NCBI RefSeq assembly: GCF_938029485.1
Contig: NZ_CALHGC010000035.1
Location: 1-19,084, forward strand
DNA from: an uncultured Treponema sp.
GTDB lineage: Bacteria; Spirochaetota; Spirochaetia; Treponematales; Treponemataceae
Reading direction: 5' to 3'
Length of the DNA stretch: 19,084 bases
Shown here: one piece after another, positions 1-5,951 of the stretch
Numbering within the stretch: position 1 is the stretch's first letter
How the letters are laid out: every line of letters begins with the position of its first letter
Program-made: the position numbers and the translations under genes
The notes under the pieces: model-generated
The model's input: only the letters and a program-made list of their open reading frames with translations
Told to the model about the DNA's origin: nothing
Database searches by the model: none

Positions 1-472
1 GAAGCAAAATCTTTCCGTATTCTTCGGAATCGATATCGACGGAAGAAGGAATAAAAACCGAAATACCGCCGAGCAAATCCGTCAAATGCATAAAGTCGGT
101 CAACGAACAGACAATATAGAACGGAATGTCAACACCGGTCAGTTTTTCAATTTCTTCTTTATAAACCGCCGCGCCCTTTTCCGTATAGAGCGAACCGATG
201 CCGCCGGTACGTCCAAGTTGAGGTAAAATCAAGCCGATATTCGCAGGAATATCGAACATTGCAGCGCGCCGTGTTTGCGAATAGTGCGCGATAATATTCG
301 TAGAAATAGGGACATTATCATTTTCGATGATAAACAGCACCTTGAGCACATTATCCTCGGAAAGGGACGTGCTGATAGGATCGACATTGAGATTCCGTGC
401 CACAATCACCCCCGAAGGAATGAGCATCGCTAAGATGAGCAATAAAAAGATGATGTTTTTTCCCTCTTTCAA
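1..472 (-). CDS. LytR/CpsA/Psr-family (LCP) protein, N-terminal part, degenerate
   Basis: Only the first 157 residues are in the window; the C-terminus lies beyond position 1. The start is a TTG at 472-470, chosen because a GGAGGCAAGGA ribosome binding site lies directly upstream and because TTGA makes a 4-base overlap with the yqeK stop. A short charged N-terminus is followed by one hydrophobic segment (residues about 7-25), giving a signal-anchored protein with its bulk outside the cytoplasmic membrane. The fold pattern of LCP proteins is visible: a VLFII strand near 45, EEIEKLTGVDIPFYI around 107-120, and DLLGGISVFIP at 132-142. LCP enzymes transfer polyprenyl-phosphate-linked glycopolymers to the envelope. 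Here the usual RSDT-like and IPRDT-like catalytic stretches read as PIST and IPANIG, so activity is doubtful. Last visible member of the rplU-obg-nadD-yqeK operon. Confidence 0.75.
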   Translation of the reverse strand, partial: MKEGKNIIFLLLILAMLIPSGVIVARNLNVDPISTSLSEDNVLKVLFIIENDNVPISTNIIAHYSQTRRAAMFDIPANIGLILPQLGRTGGIGSLYTEKGAAVYKEEIEKLTGVDIPFYIVCSLTDFMHLTDLLGGISVFIPSSVDIDSEEYGKILL

Positions 473-1089
473 TTCCTTGCCTCCCGATGGGTCGTTTTCG
501 TCTGCCTCTCTTTTAAAAACCGATATGTTTTATATGTACATGCCTGCACTGTTTGTCCTTTTGACTCCACAAAGCCGATAACCTCTTTCAGCACTTCAAG
601 AAAAAGCTCATCAAGCGTCAGCTTCGCAACCTTTTCCCGTAAGTAACCGCAATTTTCCCGGCCGGGTTCAATTTTATCTGCAATATAGATAATCCGCCCC
701 AGCGCATCAAACTTCGCAGAAGCGGAGGTATGATAGCGTACCGCATTTAAAAGCGATTTTTTATGAATGCCGTAATACTCCTGCAATACAACCGCTGCCG
801 CCCGTCCGTGCAGCAGCTCGGAATTTGCCGCTTCATCAGGAGTAACGGGATGACCGTCCGTCCGTACCGTGCGGAGTAGAAAGCCGATGGGCTTTTCTTT
901 GCACATATCGTGGGAAATACCGGCAAGGTAGCAAAGCCGCTGCAGCCTGTGTCCGTAACCATACCGGCGGGCAAGGTCTTCCGCATAAGAAGCAACCCTG
1001 CATGAATGCTCATAGCGGCGATCGGAAAGGTTGCGGCGGGCATCGTTATTCAGTGCGGCGATGAGTTTTTCAATACGGATATCATTCAT
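469..1089 (-). CDS. yqeK: YqeK-like HD-domain hydrolase (bis(5'-nucleosyl)-tetraphosphatase, symmetrical)
   Basis: HD-superfamily phosphohydrolase of the YqeK family, which splits diadenosine tetraphosphate (Ap4A) symmetrically to two ADP in the cytoplasm. From the ATG at 1089 the protein has 206 residues, close to the family's usual 190-200. The metal-binding series is visible: the histidine of YEHSCRVA, the HD pair in GISHDMCK, a histidine in LLHGRAAA, one in VRYHTSA, and IYIADKIEPGR near the C-terminal third. The frame is open back to a TTG at 1134, but that would lie deep inside nadD; the ATG at 1089 overlaps the last codons of nadD and starts with the usual family N-terminus. The ribosome binding site is weak, so translational coupling to nadD is likely. 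nadD-yqeK pairing is a common arrangement in bacteria. Confidence 0.88.
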   Translation of the reverse strand: MNDIRIEKLIAALNNDARRNLSDRRYEHSCRVASYAEDLARRYGYGHRLQRLCYLAGISHDMCKEKPIGFLLRTVRTDGHPVTPDEAANSELLHGRAAAVVLQEYYGIHKKSLLNAVRYHTSASAKFDALGRIIYIADKIEPGRENCGYLREKVAKLTLDELFLEVLKEVIGFVESKGQTVQACTYKTYRFLKERQTKTTHREARN

Positions 1090-1672
1090 AGAGCTTGTGT
1101 TCTTTAATATACGAGTATACGGCGGAAGGTACAAGATAGCGCCAGCTCTTTTTTTCTTGTATTGCTGCCCGTATTCCGCTTGAAGAAACGGGCAGCAAGG
1201 CGTTATCTACCCTCAAATGAGGAAACTTGTCTGCAGAAGCAGCCTGTTCCGTCGAATACCGGTCTATAATGCGGTTTCCTACTATTATATCGGCATAATC
1301 GGGTATATGTTCCGCTTCACGCCAGCCGCTAAAGCCTTCCAGCAAATCATCGCCGATAATCAACCCGATTTTTCCTTCACACTGAGGAAATTTTTTCTTT
1401 AGGAATTTTAACGTATCGATGGTATACGAAACACCTTGCCGCTGTATCTCGCAGGGTTCACAGTAGAAAGCCGGATTATCGGCGATTGCGAGTTTTACCA
1501 TTGCGAATCTGTCCTCGGCGGTGCAGCCGGAGTGTCCGTCTTTAAAGGGTGATAAGAATGCGGGGACAAAGGCCACGGTGTCGTATCCGTAACGGAGAGC
1601 AACCGCATCGGCAAGCATCAAATGGCCGATATGAATAGGATTGTAAGATCCGCCCAATACGGCGAGCCTCAT
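1082..1672 (-). CDS. nadD: Nicotinate-mononucleotide adenylyltransferase
   Basis: Transfers AMP from ATP to nicotinate mononucleotide, giving deamido-NAD, the penultimate step of NAD synthesis. The 196-residue length is normal. The nucleotidyltransferase signature GGSYNPIHIGH is at residues 7-17 with both catalytic histidines (14 and 17), and the second ATP-binding motif appears near the C-terminus as SSSGIR. LIIGDDLLEGFSGWREAE in the middle is the usual NadD substrate-pocket region. Its ATG (1672-1670) overlaps the obg stop by four bases (ATGA), and its own end overlaps the start of yqeK, so the three genes are translationally coupled. The ribosome binding site must lie in the obg coding end, where GGGTAAAAA offers only a weak match. 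Confidence 0.95.
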   Translation of the reverse strand: MRLAVLGGSYNPIHIGHLMLADAVALRYGYDTVAFVPAFLSPFKDGHSGCTAEDRFAMVKLAIADNPAFYCEPCEIQRQGVSYTIDTLKFLKKKFPQCEGKIGLIIGDDLLEGFSGWREAEHIPDYADIIVGNRIIDRYSTEQAASADKFPHLRVDNALLPVSSSGIRAAIQEKKSWRYLVPSAVYSYIKEHKLYE

Positions 1673-3006
1673 TTTTTACCCTTCCGCTTGCGGCTTAAAC
1701 TCACCGTCGCGCCGAAACCTTCCTGCTGCACATAGACGGGGTCTTCCAATTCCGCATACATAAAGCTATTGTCTGCCGCAGCCGGCACGATAGTCTTTTG
1801 TACACCGCCGGCGGCGTTAAAATGGTTGCTTCCGGCAGCGCTATCGAAATCAAACAGAGCGCCTGCAGCCGTATCTGCCGGTAAACCTTCGGCCGTCCAG
1901 TCATCACCGGATGCTGCGTTGCCGAGTGTAGTGTTATCGAATGCGGCATCGTACACGGATTCACCGGAGATGCTCTCCGCCGCTGCTTCGGCATTCTTGC
2001 CTGCACTTGCAGCCGCGAGTTCTTCTACCAGCGCAACAAATGTATCGCGTACCTCGTCTAAGCCCCAGCGGTTAAACACCGAAATACCGAGCACGGGCAC
2101 ATCGGCCAGTTTTTCCCGCAATGTTTTAAGCCGCTCTTTTGTTCCCTCAAGATCGAGCTTGGTTGCGATAATCACTCGTTTTTTAGCAGCCAATTCTTCC
2201 GAATAGGCTGCAAGTTCGCCGCAGAGGGTATCGTACGCGGTTAAATAATTCTCATCGGAAAGGTCGATCAAAAAGGCCAAACCCGCCGTCCGCGAAATAT
2301 GCTTTAAGAACCGAATACCGAGGCCGACTCCCTCCGAAGCGCCCTCCAATATCCCCGGTATATCCGCGATGATAATATCCTGCTCATCATCGATGCGGAG
2401 TACGCCGAGGTTCGGTATTTTGGTGGTAAACGGATAGGGCGCAATCTTAGGGCGGGCATTGGTAAAGTAATCCAGCAGAGAGGACTTACCGGCATTGGGA
2501 AAACCGACAAGTCCGATATCGGCGATAATATTCAGCTCAATTTTAAGCCGGCGGGTTTTGCCCTCCTGTCCCGGCAAAGCGGTGCGCGGCGCTTGATTGG
2601 TGGAGGTTTTAAAATGACAATTTCCCCAGCCGCCGTTACCGCCGGTCAAGAAAGGAATAAGCCCCTCCGTCCGGTCGCCGAAATCGTAGACAAGCTCATC
2701 GGTATCGGCATCTTTAATAATGCAGCCAGGCGGGAGCGGAATAATACAGTCGGCGCCTTTCGCACCGAATCGTTTTGAACCTTGCCCATCCAAGCCGTTT
2801 TTAGCCCGGAATACCCGCTTATGGCGTAAATGCACAAGCGTGCGCATATTCCGTTTAATCTCAAACAGCACATCGCCGCCGCGCCCGCCGTCGCCGCCTG
2901 CCGGGCCGCCCTTAGGCACGTATTTTTCCCGCCGGAACGCAATACAGCCATTCCCGCCTTTTCCCGATGAAACTTCGATTAAAGCTTCATCCGCAAATTG
3001 AATCAT
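1669..3006 (-). CDS. obg: Obg/CgtA GTPase with unusual C-terminal extension
   Basis: Ribosome-associated GTPase needed for large-subunit maturation. The 445-residue protein starts with the glycine-rich Obg fold (residues 1-158; GKGGNG, GGPAGGDGGRGGD and the GGNGGWGN...TSTNQAP end motif). The G domain follows: P-loop GFPNAGKSS at 168-176, DIPG at 215-218, TKLD at 282-285 and ISV at 308-310. From about 331 to the end the sequence is Ala/Ser/Gly/Asp-rich with a basic tail (KRKGKK) and shows nothing like the OCT domain of Bacillus Obg. The start has AAGGA and GAGG upstream. The gene lies downstream of rpmA, but an intrinsic terminator separates them, so it depends on read-through or on a weak promoter candidate at 3096-3124. 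Confidence 0.95.
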   Translation of the reverse strand: MIQFADEALIEVSSGKGGNGCIAFRREKYVPKGGPAGGDGGRGGDVLFEIKRNMRTLVHLRHKRVFRAKNGLDGQGSKRFGAKGADCIIPLPPGCIIKDADTDELVYDFGDRTEGLIPFLTGGNGGWGNCHFKTSTNQAPRTALPGQEGKTRRLKIELNIIADIGLVGFPNAGKSSLLDYFTNARPKIAPYPFTTKIPNLGVLRIDDEQDIIIADIPGILEGASEGVGLGIRFLKHISRTAGLAFLIDLSDENYLTAYDTLCGELAAYSEELAAKKRVIIATKLDLEGTKERLKTLREKLADVPVLGISVFNRWGLDEVRDTFVALVEELAAASAGKNAEAAAESISGESVYDAAFDNTTLGNAASGDDWTAEGLPADTAAGALFDFDSAAGSNHFNAAGGVQKTIVPAAADNSFMYAELEDPVYVQQEGFGATVSLSRKRKGKK

Positions 3007-3024
3007 CGCCTCGTTTCCTTCTCG

Positions 3025-3052
3025 AAAAAAAAGCCGGCATTAGAGCCGGCTT
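3025..3052 (-). terminator. Intrinsic terminator between rpmA and obg
   Basis: Read on the minus strand: AAGCCGGC, loop TCTAAT, GCCGGCTT, followed directly by six more T residues (3030-3025). The stem is 8 bp and GC-rich with a perfect match, the classic rho-independent form. It ends about 18 bases before the obg ATG and just before the obg ribosome binding site, which leaves no room for a promoter behind it. It may therefore either end the rplU-prp-rpmA transcript or act as an attenuator for obg. Confidence 0.85.
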
Positions 3053-3061
3053 ACAAAAGGT

Positions 3062-3091
3062 ACCCTCTAAAAAATTCAATTTTCAGAGGGT
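3062..3091. repeat. Intergenic palindrome, copy 1 (imperfect)
   Basis: Arms ACCCTCT (3062-3068) and AGAGGGT (3085-3091) with further A/T pairing inside after one mismatch. It resembles the palindromes at 10976-11003 and 12803-12830 (C-CTCTAAAAA type) but is diverged in the inner arm. It lies after rpmA, just ahead of the GC-rich terminator in the minus direction, so it may form a tandem terminator with it. Confidence 0.6.
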
Positions 3092-3095
3092 CTCA

Positions 3096-3124
3096 ATATT
3101 ATTGCGGAATTAACCGCTCGTCCA
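3096..3124 (-). promoter_or_regulatory. Candidate promoter for obg
   Basis: On the minus strand TGGACG (3124-3119), a 17-base spacer, and TAATAT (3101-3096). Each box matches the sigma-70 consensus at four of six positions. A transcript starting near 3089 would run through the palindrome and the terminator before reaching obg. The match is only moderate and the call is tentative. Confidence 0.35.
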
Positions 3125-3127
3125 TCC

Positions 3128-3379
3128 CTACGCTTGCGTTACAGATGCTAAATGTCTGCCATTGCGGTGATGATACACAACCGTACCGTCTACAGTTGCA
3201 AATAAGGTATCATCCTTGCCGCGGCCGACATTATCGCCCGGATGGATGGGAGTTCCGCGCTGACGGACTAAAATGGAACCGGCTTTTACCGTCTGTCCGC
3301 CGTATACCTTAACGCCCAAATATTTAGGGTTTGAATCTCTTCCGTTTTTTGTACCGCTTCCGCCTCGTTTCCGTGCCAT
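3128..3379 (-). CDS. rpmA: 50S ribosomal protein L27
   Basis: Large-subunit protein whose N-terminal tail reaches towards the peptidyl-transferase centre. The 83-residue product has the normal L27 start (MARKRGGSGTKNGRDSNPK) and core (GVKVYGGQTVKAGSILVRQRGT, HPGDNVGRGKDDTLFA). The start is fixed by a strong GAGGAGG five bases before the ATG. There is no FFAHKK-type N-terminal extension of the kind removed by Prp in Firmicutes, although prp is the next gene upstream. Part of the rplU-prp-rpmA transcript. Confidence 0.97.
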   Translation of the reverse strand: MARKRGGSGTKNGRDSNPKYLGVKVYGGQTVKAGSILVRQRGTPIHPGDNVGRGKDDTLFATVDGTVVYHHRNGRHLASVTQA

Positions 3380-3414
3380 AGTAGCCTCCTCGTATCAGGT
3401 AAGCATCTATTTAC

Positions 3415-3738
3415 TTACCGCTGTATCTTTTTGCATTGAACCGCTTGCGGATATTCTTCCTGTAAAGAAGCTATCCCAAGCCATAAAAACTCCGCTGCAT
3501 ACCGTAATTTTTCGCTTTGCGTTTCGTCATAGTTAAGTACCCGAAAAGAAAGCGAACCGCGCCGTTCCGCACTGACATCAGCTTGCACGGAACCGAGCGC
3601 CTGTACAGTCGTCCTTAAAAGGATCGTTACGGCTGCACACACAATATCATGTCCTTTAATGCCGCTATTCGCATGGCCGGAAGCTTCAACGGAAAGGAGA
3701 TGCTCCTTTTCATCAAGCTCCAAAAGGACTTGTATCAT
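3415..3738 (-). CDS. prp: Prp-like ribosomal-processing cysteine protease (DUF464)
   Basis: Small protein (107 residues) between rplU and rpmA, the standard place for Prp. The family signature is complete: SGHANSGIKGHDIVCAAVT holds the catalytic histidine (22) and cysteine (34). In Firmicutes the enzyme removes an N-terminal extension from L27 before ribosome assembly. Here L27 lacks that extension, so the substrate or role is open; a structural or L27-chaperone-like role, or another substrate, are possible inferences. It begins 7 bases after the rplU stop with no good ribosome binding site, suggesting coupling to rplU. Confidence 0.85.
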   Translation of the reverse strand: MIQVLLELDEKEHLLSVEASGHANSGIKGHDIVCAAVTILLRTTVQALGSVQADVSAERRGSLSFRVLNYDETQSEKLRYAAEFLWLGIASLQEEYPQAVQCKKIQR

Positions 3739-3745
3739 TCCGTGC

Positions 3746-4060
3746 TTAGACCCCGGTAATCGAATTAACCGTTAAATAGGTGTAGTGCTGGCGATGCCCG
3801 ATTGTGCGGTGATAGTCTTTCTTGCTCTTGTACTTGTATACAATCACCTTCTTATCACGCATACTCTCTTCAACCGTTGCCGAAATTTTCGCGCCCGCAA
3901 CGTAGGGCGCTCCAACAGACACTTTACCGTCATTGTTAACCAGTAAAACGGTATCGATATCGATAGCCGTTCCCTTCGGTTCGTTGATCTTGTCTACCAG
4001 AATCTTTGAACCTTGTTCAGCCTTATACTGTTTGCCTTTATATTCAAAAAGTGCGTACAT
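3746..4060 (-). CDS. rplU: 50S ribosomal protein L21
   Basis: Large-subunit protein that binds 23S rRNA. The 104-residue protein has the L21 start MYALFEYKGKQYKAEQGSKI and the typical basic block KVIVYKYKSKKDYHRTIGHRQ with YTYLTVNSI at the end. AGAGG upstream of the ATG serves as ribosome binding site. First gene of a seven-gene minus-strand series; the promoter at 4194-4223 gives it a leader of about 125 bases. Confidence 0.97.
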   Translation of the reverse strand: MYALFEYKGKQYKAEQGSKILVDKINEPKGTAIDIDTVLLVNNDGKVSVGAPYVAGAKISATVEESMRDKKVIVYKYKSKKDYHRTIGHRQHYTYLTVNSITGV

Positions 4061-4193
4061 AAAAACCTCTGTTTACGTTTCCACGGAAAGCATCTATCAT
4101 TAAATATGATACATAACTCCGCGTATTTTATAGATTTTTGTATGATGATATATGAACGGGTGCATACCATCAAAACTAAACGGTTGATTTCGC

Positions 4194-4223
4194 AATATAG
4201 CATAAAAACCCTTGAGAGGTCAA
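4194..4223 (-). promoter_or_regulatory. Promoter of the rplU operon
   Basis: On the minus strand TTGACC (4223-4218), an 18-base spacer ending in TGC, and TATATT (4199-4194). The TGC before the -10 box makes it an extended -10 promoter, as expected for a strongly expressed ribosomal-protein operon. The expected start near 4187 leaves a leader of about 125 bases before rplU, with weak dyad symmetry around 4141-4170 (a GATG...CATC pair) but no structure I can name. Confidence 0.75.
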
Positions 4224-4258
4224 GCTGTTGATTCAGGGCAACCGCATCAATTTTTGCC

Positions 4259-4287
4259 TTGCCCGAAAGCGGAAAAATCGGTATCAT
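4259..4287 (+). promoter_or_regulatory. Promoter of slyD, leaderless type
   Basis: TTGCCC (4259-4264), a 17-base spacer and TATCAT (4282-4287). Only seven bases (AGTCAGC) separate the -10 box from the slyD ATG, so transcription would begin at or next to the start codon. No Shine-Dalgarno sequence precedes the ATG. Confidence 0.6.
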
Positions 4288-4294
4288 AGTCAGC

Positions 4295-4813
4295 ATGAAA
4301 ATTGCAGACGATTGTTTGGTTACGCTTGAGTATACCTTAAAGGATGATGACCAAAAAGTTTTGGATTCATCGGAACAGATGGGACCGCTGGACTATGTTC
4401 ACGGTTATCGCCAGCTTATTCCCGGCTTGGAAAAAGCCCTTGCAGGACGCGAAGCAGGCGAAAGTTTTTCGCTTACGGTAGCGCCGCAGCAAGCCTACGG
4501 CGAAATCGATCCGCGCGCCGTTTTTGAGGTAAGCCGTGCGCAGTTTCCGCCCGACACGCAACTGGAAGTCGGTATGGAATTTGAAACAAGCGGTCATCAC
4601 GTTGTGATAACCGACATCGACGGCGATATTATCACGCTGGATGCAAACCATCCGCTTGCCGGTAAAACACTGCACTTCGATATAAAGGTTGCCGGTGTGC
4701 GGGATGCTACTCCCGAAGAACTTGAAGAGGTTCAGGCATCATTCGCGGGCGGATGCGGAAGCAGCTGCGGAACCGGCGAAGGCGGCTGCGGCGGGTGTTC
4801 AGGCTGCCATTAA
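4295..4813 (+). CDS. slyD: SlyD-type FKBP peptidyl-prolyl isomerase with Cys-rich metal-binding tail
   Basis: Cytoplasmic FKBP-type prolyl isomerase and chaperone. From the ATG at 4295 it has 172 residues and the SlyD N-terminus (MKIADDCLVTLEYTL). The FKBP strands flank an insert-in-flap chaperone domain (about 67-123), and LDANHPLAGKTLHFDI at 116-130 is the family signature. The C-terminal tail holds five cysteines (154, 158, 165, 168, 171) and a final histidine set in glycine; E. coli SlyD has a His/Cys tail that binds nickel and zinc, so a metal-handling role is plausible. The frame is open back to a TTG at 4259, but that codon is the -35 box of the promoter. The ATG lacks a Shine-Dalgarno sequence and appears to be a leaderless start. 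Confidence 0.92.
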   Translation: MKIADDCLVTLEYTLKDDDQKVLDSSEQMGPLDYVHGYRQLIPGLEKALAGREAGESFSLTVAPQQAYGEIDPRAVFEVSRAQFPPDTQLEVGMEFETSGHHVVITDIDGDIITLDANHPLAGKTLHFDIKVAGVRDATPEELEEVQASFAGGCGSSCGTGEGGCGGCSGCH

Positions 4814-4825
4814 GTACCGTACGCT

Positions 4826-5908
4826 ATGAATAAAAAACAGGATACGCTGGTGCCGGTTTTCGGCGCCTTGTGTTTTTTCCTTTCAGCTATTGAATTTGTT
4901 ATTCCCAAACCGCTGCCGTTTTTACGGATAGGTCTCGCAAACGTTCCGTTGATGCTGGCACTCGATGTACTATCGTTCAAGGCTTTTTTATTGCTGGCGG
5001 TGATAAAAATTCTGGGGCAGGCGTTTATCAGCGGAACGCTCTTTTCTTATCTTGTCCTATTTTCGGCAGCGGGCACGATCTGGGCTGCACTTACGATGTA
5101 TGTGCTACACAGAATTCCCCGGAAAGTCTTATCGCTTGCAGGAATCAGTATGGCGGGGGCTTCTGTATCGAACTGCGTGCAGCTGTTTATCGGACGCTTC
5201 TTTATCTTCGGAGAAGGTATTCGTTATATGGTGCCCCCGTTCCTCTTTATCGGTGCAGTAACGTCCTTGATTCTCGGTATTTTTTGTGCAAGCTTTGAAG
5301 AAGAATCCGAATGGTATGTCCATATACGGGATGCCGATTCTCCGCTTTATATACGGTTACCGGACAATACGAACCCCGTCGCCCATCCGCAGCTTCGATT
5401 GATAACCGGCTTTACCTTGCTCACAGCGCTCCTTTTTATCCCCGGCTTACCGGCAAAAACAGTTATTTTTTGCGCCGGATTTGCACTTTGCTTGGCAGAA
5501 AAACAAAAAATATATTGGATACCGCTCTGTGTTTCAACGGTGGGGATTGTTCTCTGCCATGTTTTTATTCCGGTAGGGCGAGAGCTTTTCTTAATAGGAA
5601 GCTTTCCCATTACAAGCGGAGCGCTGTTGAACGGTTTGGAAAAAGCCGTTGTTCTGCAAGCGATGATCTTTCTTTCGCGGTGGACACTGCAAGTGCGTAT
5701 CCGGATTCCGGGGTTGCTCGGCATGGCGCTCGAAGAGTCCCTCTATATATTTAAGCAATTACTTGAGTATAAGGATAAGATACGCCCCCGGCATCTTATC
5801 ACAAGTATTGACGAGCTGTTGCTCGGTCTACCCTTTATTATCAGCAACCCCGACGCAAAACGTTCGTCAAAACTAACGGAGCTTTTACCGGGAGTAAAAC
5901 CCTTTTAG
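4826..5908 (+). CDS. Gx-transporter / heptaprenyl-diphosphate-synthase component I-like membrane protein with ECF T-like C-terminal half
   Basis: Integral membrane protein of 360 residues. Residues about 1-165 match the Gx-transporter (Hpre_diP_synt_I) family, which belongs with ECF transporter S components: PVFGALCFFLSAIEFVIP, LPFLRIGLANVPLMLALDVL, and five or six hydrophobic segments. Hydrophobic segments return from about 190 to 310 in a pattern like an EcfT subunit (SFPITSGALLNGLEKAVVLQ, followed by segments resembling the EcfT coupling region), but I do not see the two Ala-Arg-Gly coupling motifs. The substrate is unknown; isoprenoid-related compounds have been suggested for the family only by its name. 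It starts 12 bases after slyD without a clear ribosome binding site and is probably co-transcribed with slyD. Confidence 0.8.
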   Translation: MNKKQDTLVPVFGALCFFLSAIEFVIPKPLPFLRIGLANVPLMLALDVLSFKAFLLLAVIKILGQAFISGTLFSYLVLFSAAGTIWAALTMYVLHRIPRKVLSLAGISMAGASVSNCVQLFIGRFFIFGEGIRYMVPPFLFIGAVTSLILGIFCASFEEESEWYVHIRDADSPLYIRLPDNTNPVAHPQLRLITGFTLLTALLFIPGLPAKTVIFCAGFALCLAEKQKIYWIPLCVSTVGIVLCHVFIPVGRELFLIGSFPITSGALLNGLEKAVVLQAMIFLSRWTLQVRIRIPGLLGMALEESLYIFKQLLEYKDKIRPRHLITSIDELLLGLPFIISNPDAKRSSKLTELLPGVKPF

Positions 5909-5933
5909 TCCGCTATTCATGATTGCCCCTGTG

Positions 5934-5942
5934 TGCTATACT
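5934..5942 (+). promoter_or_regulatory. Extended -10 promoter of the helicase gene, leaderless type
   Basis: TGCTATACT: an extended -10 motif with TATACT at 5937-5942. The -35 position (5914-5919, TATTCA) is poor, as is often allowed with an extended -10. Nine bases separate it from the ATG at 5952, so the transcript should have at most about three leader bases. Confidence 0.55.
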
Positions 5943-5951
5943 TATCGGCAA

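Noticed and set aside
1769..2206. A Ser/Ala-rich plus-strand frame opposite the end of obg
   Set aside because: It mirrors the low-complexity Ala/Ser/Asp stretch of obg; no ribosome binding site.
4061..4193. Possible structured L21 leader or riboswitch ahead of rplU
   Set aside because: Only a weak, broken dyad (GATG...CATC) is visible; nothing matches a known leader well enough to call.
5919..5951. ATG at 5919 as start of the helicase
   Set aside because: The 11 residues it adds are unlike helicase N-termini, and the extension contains the -10 box.
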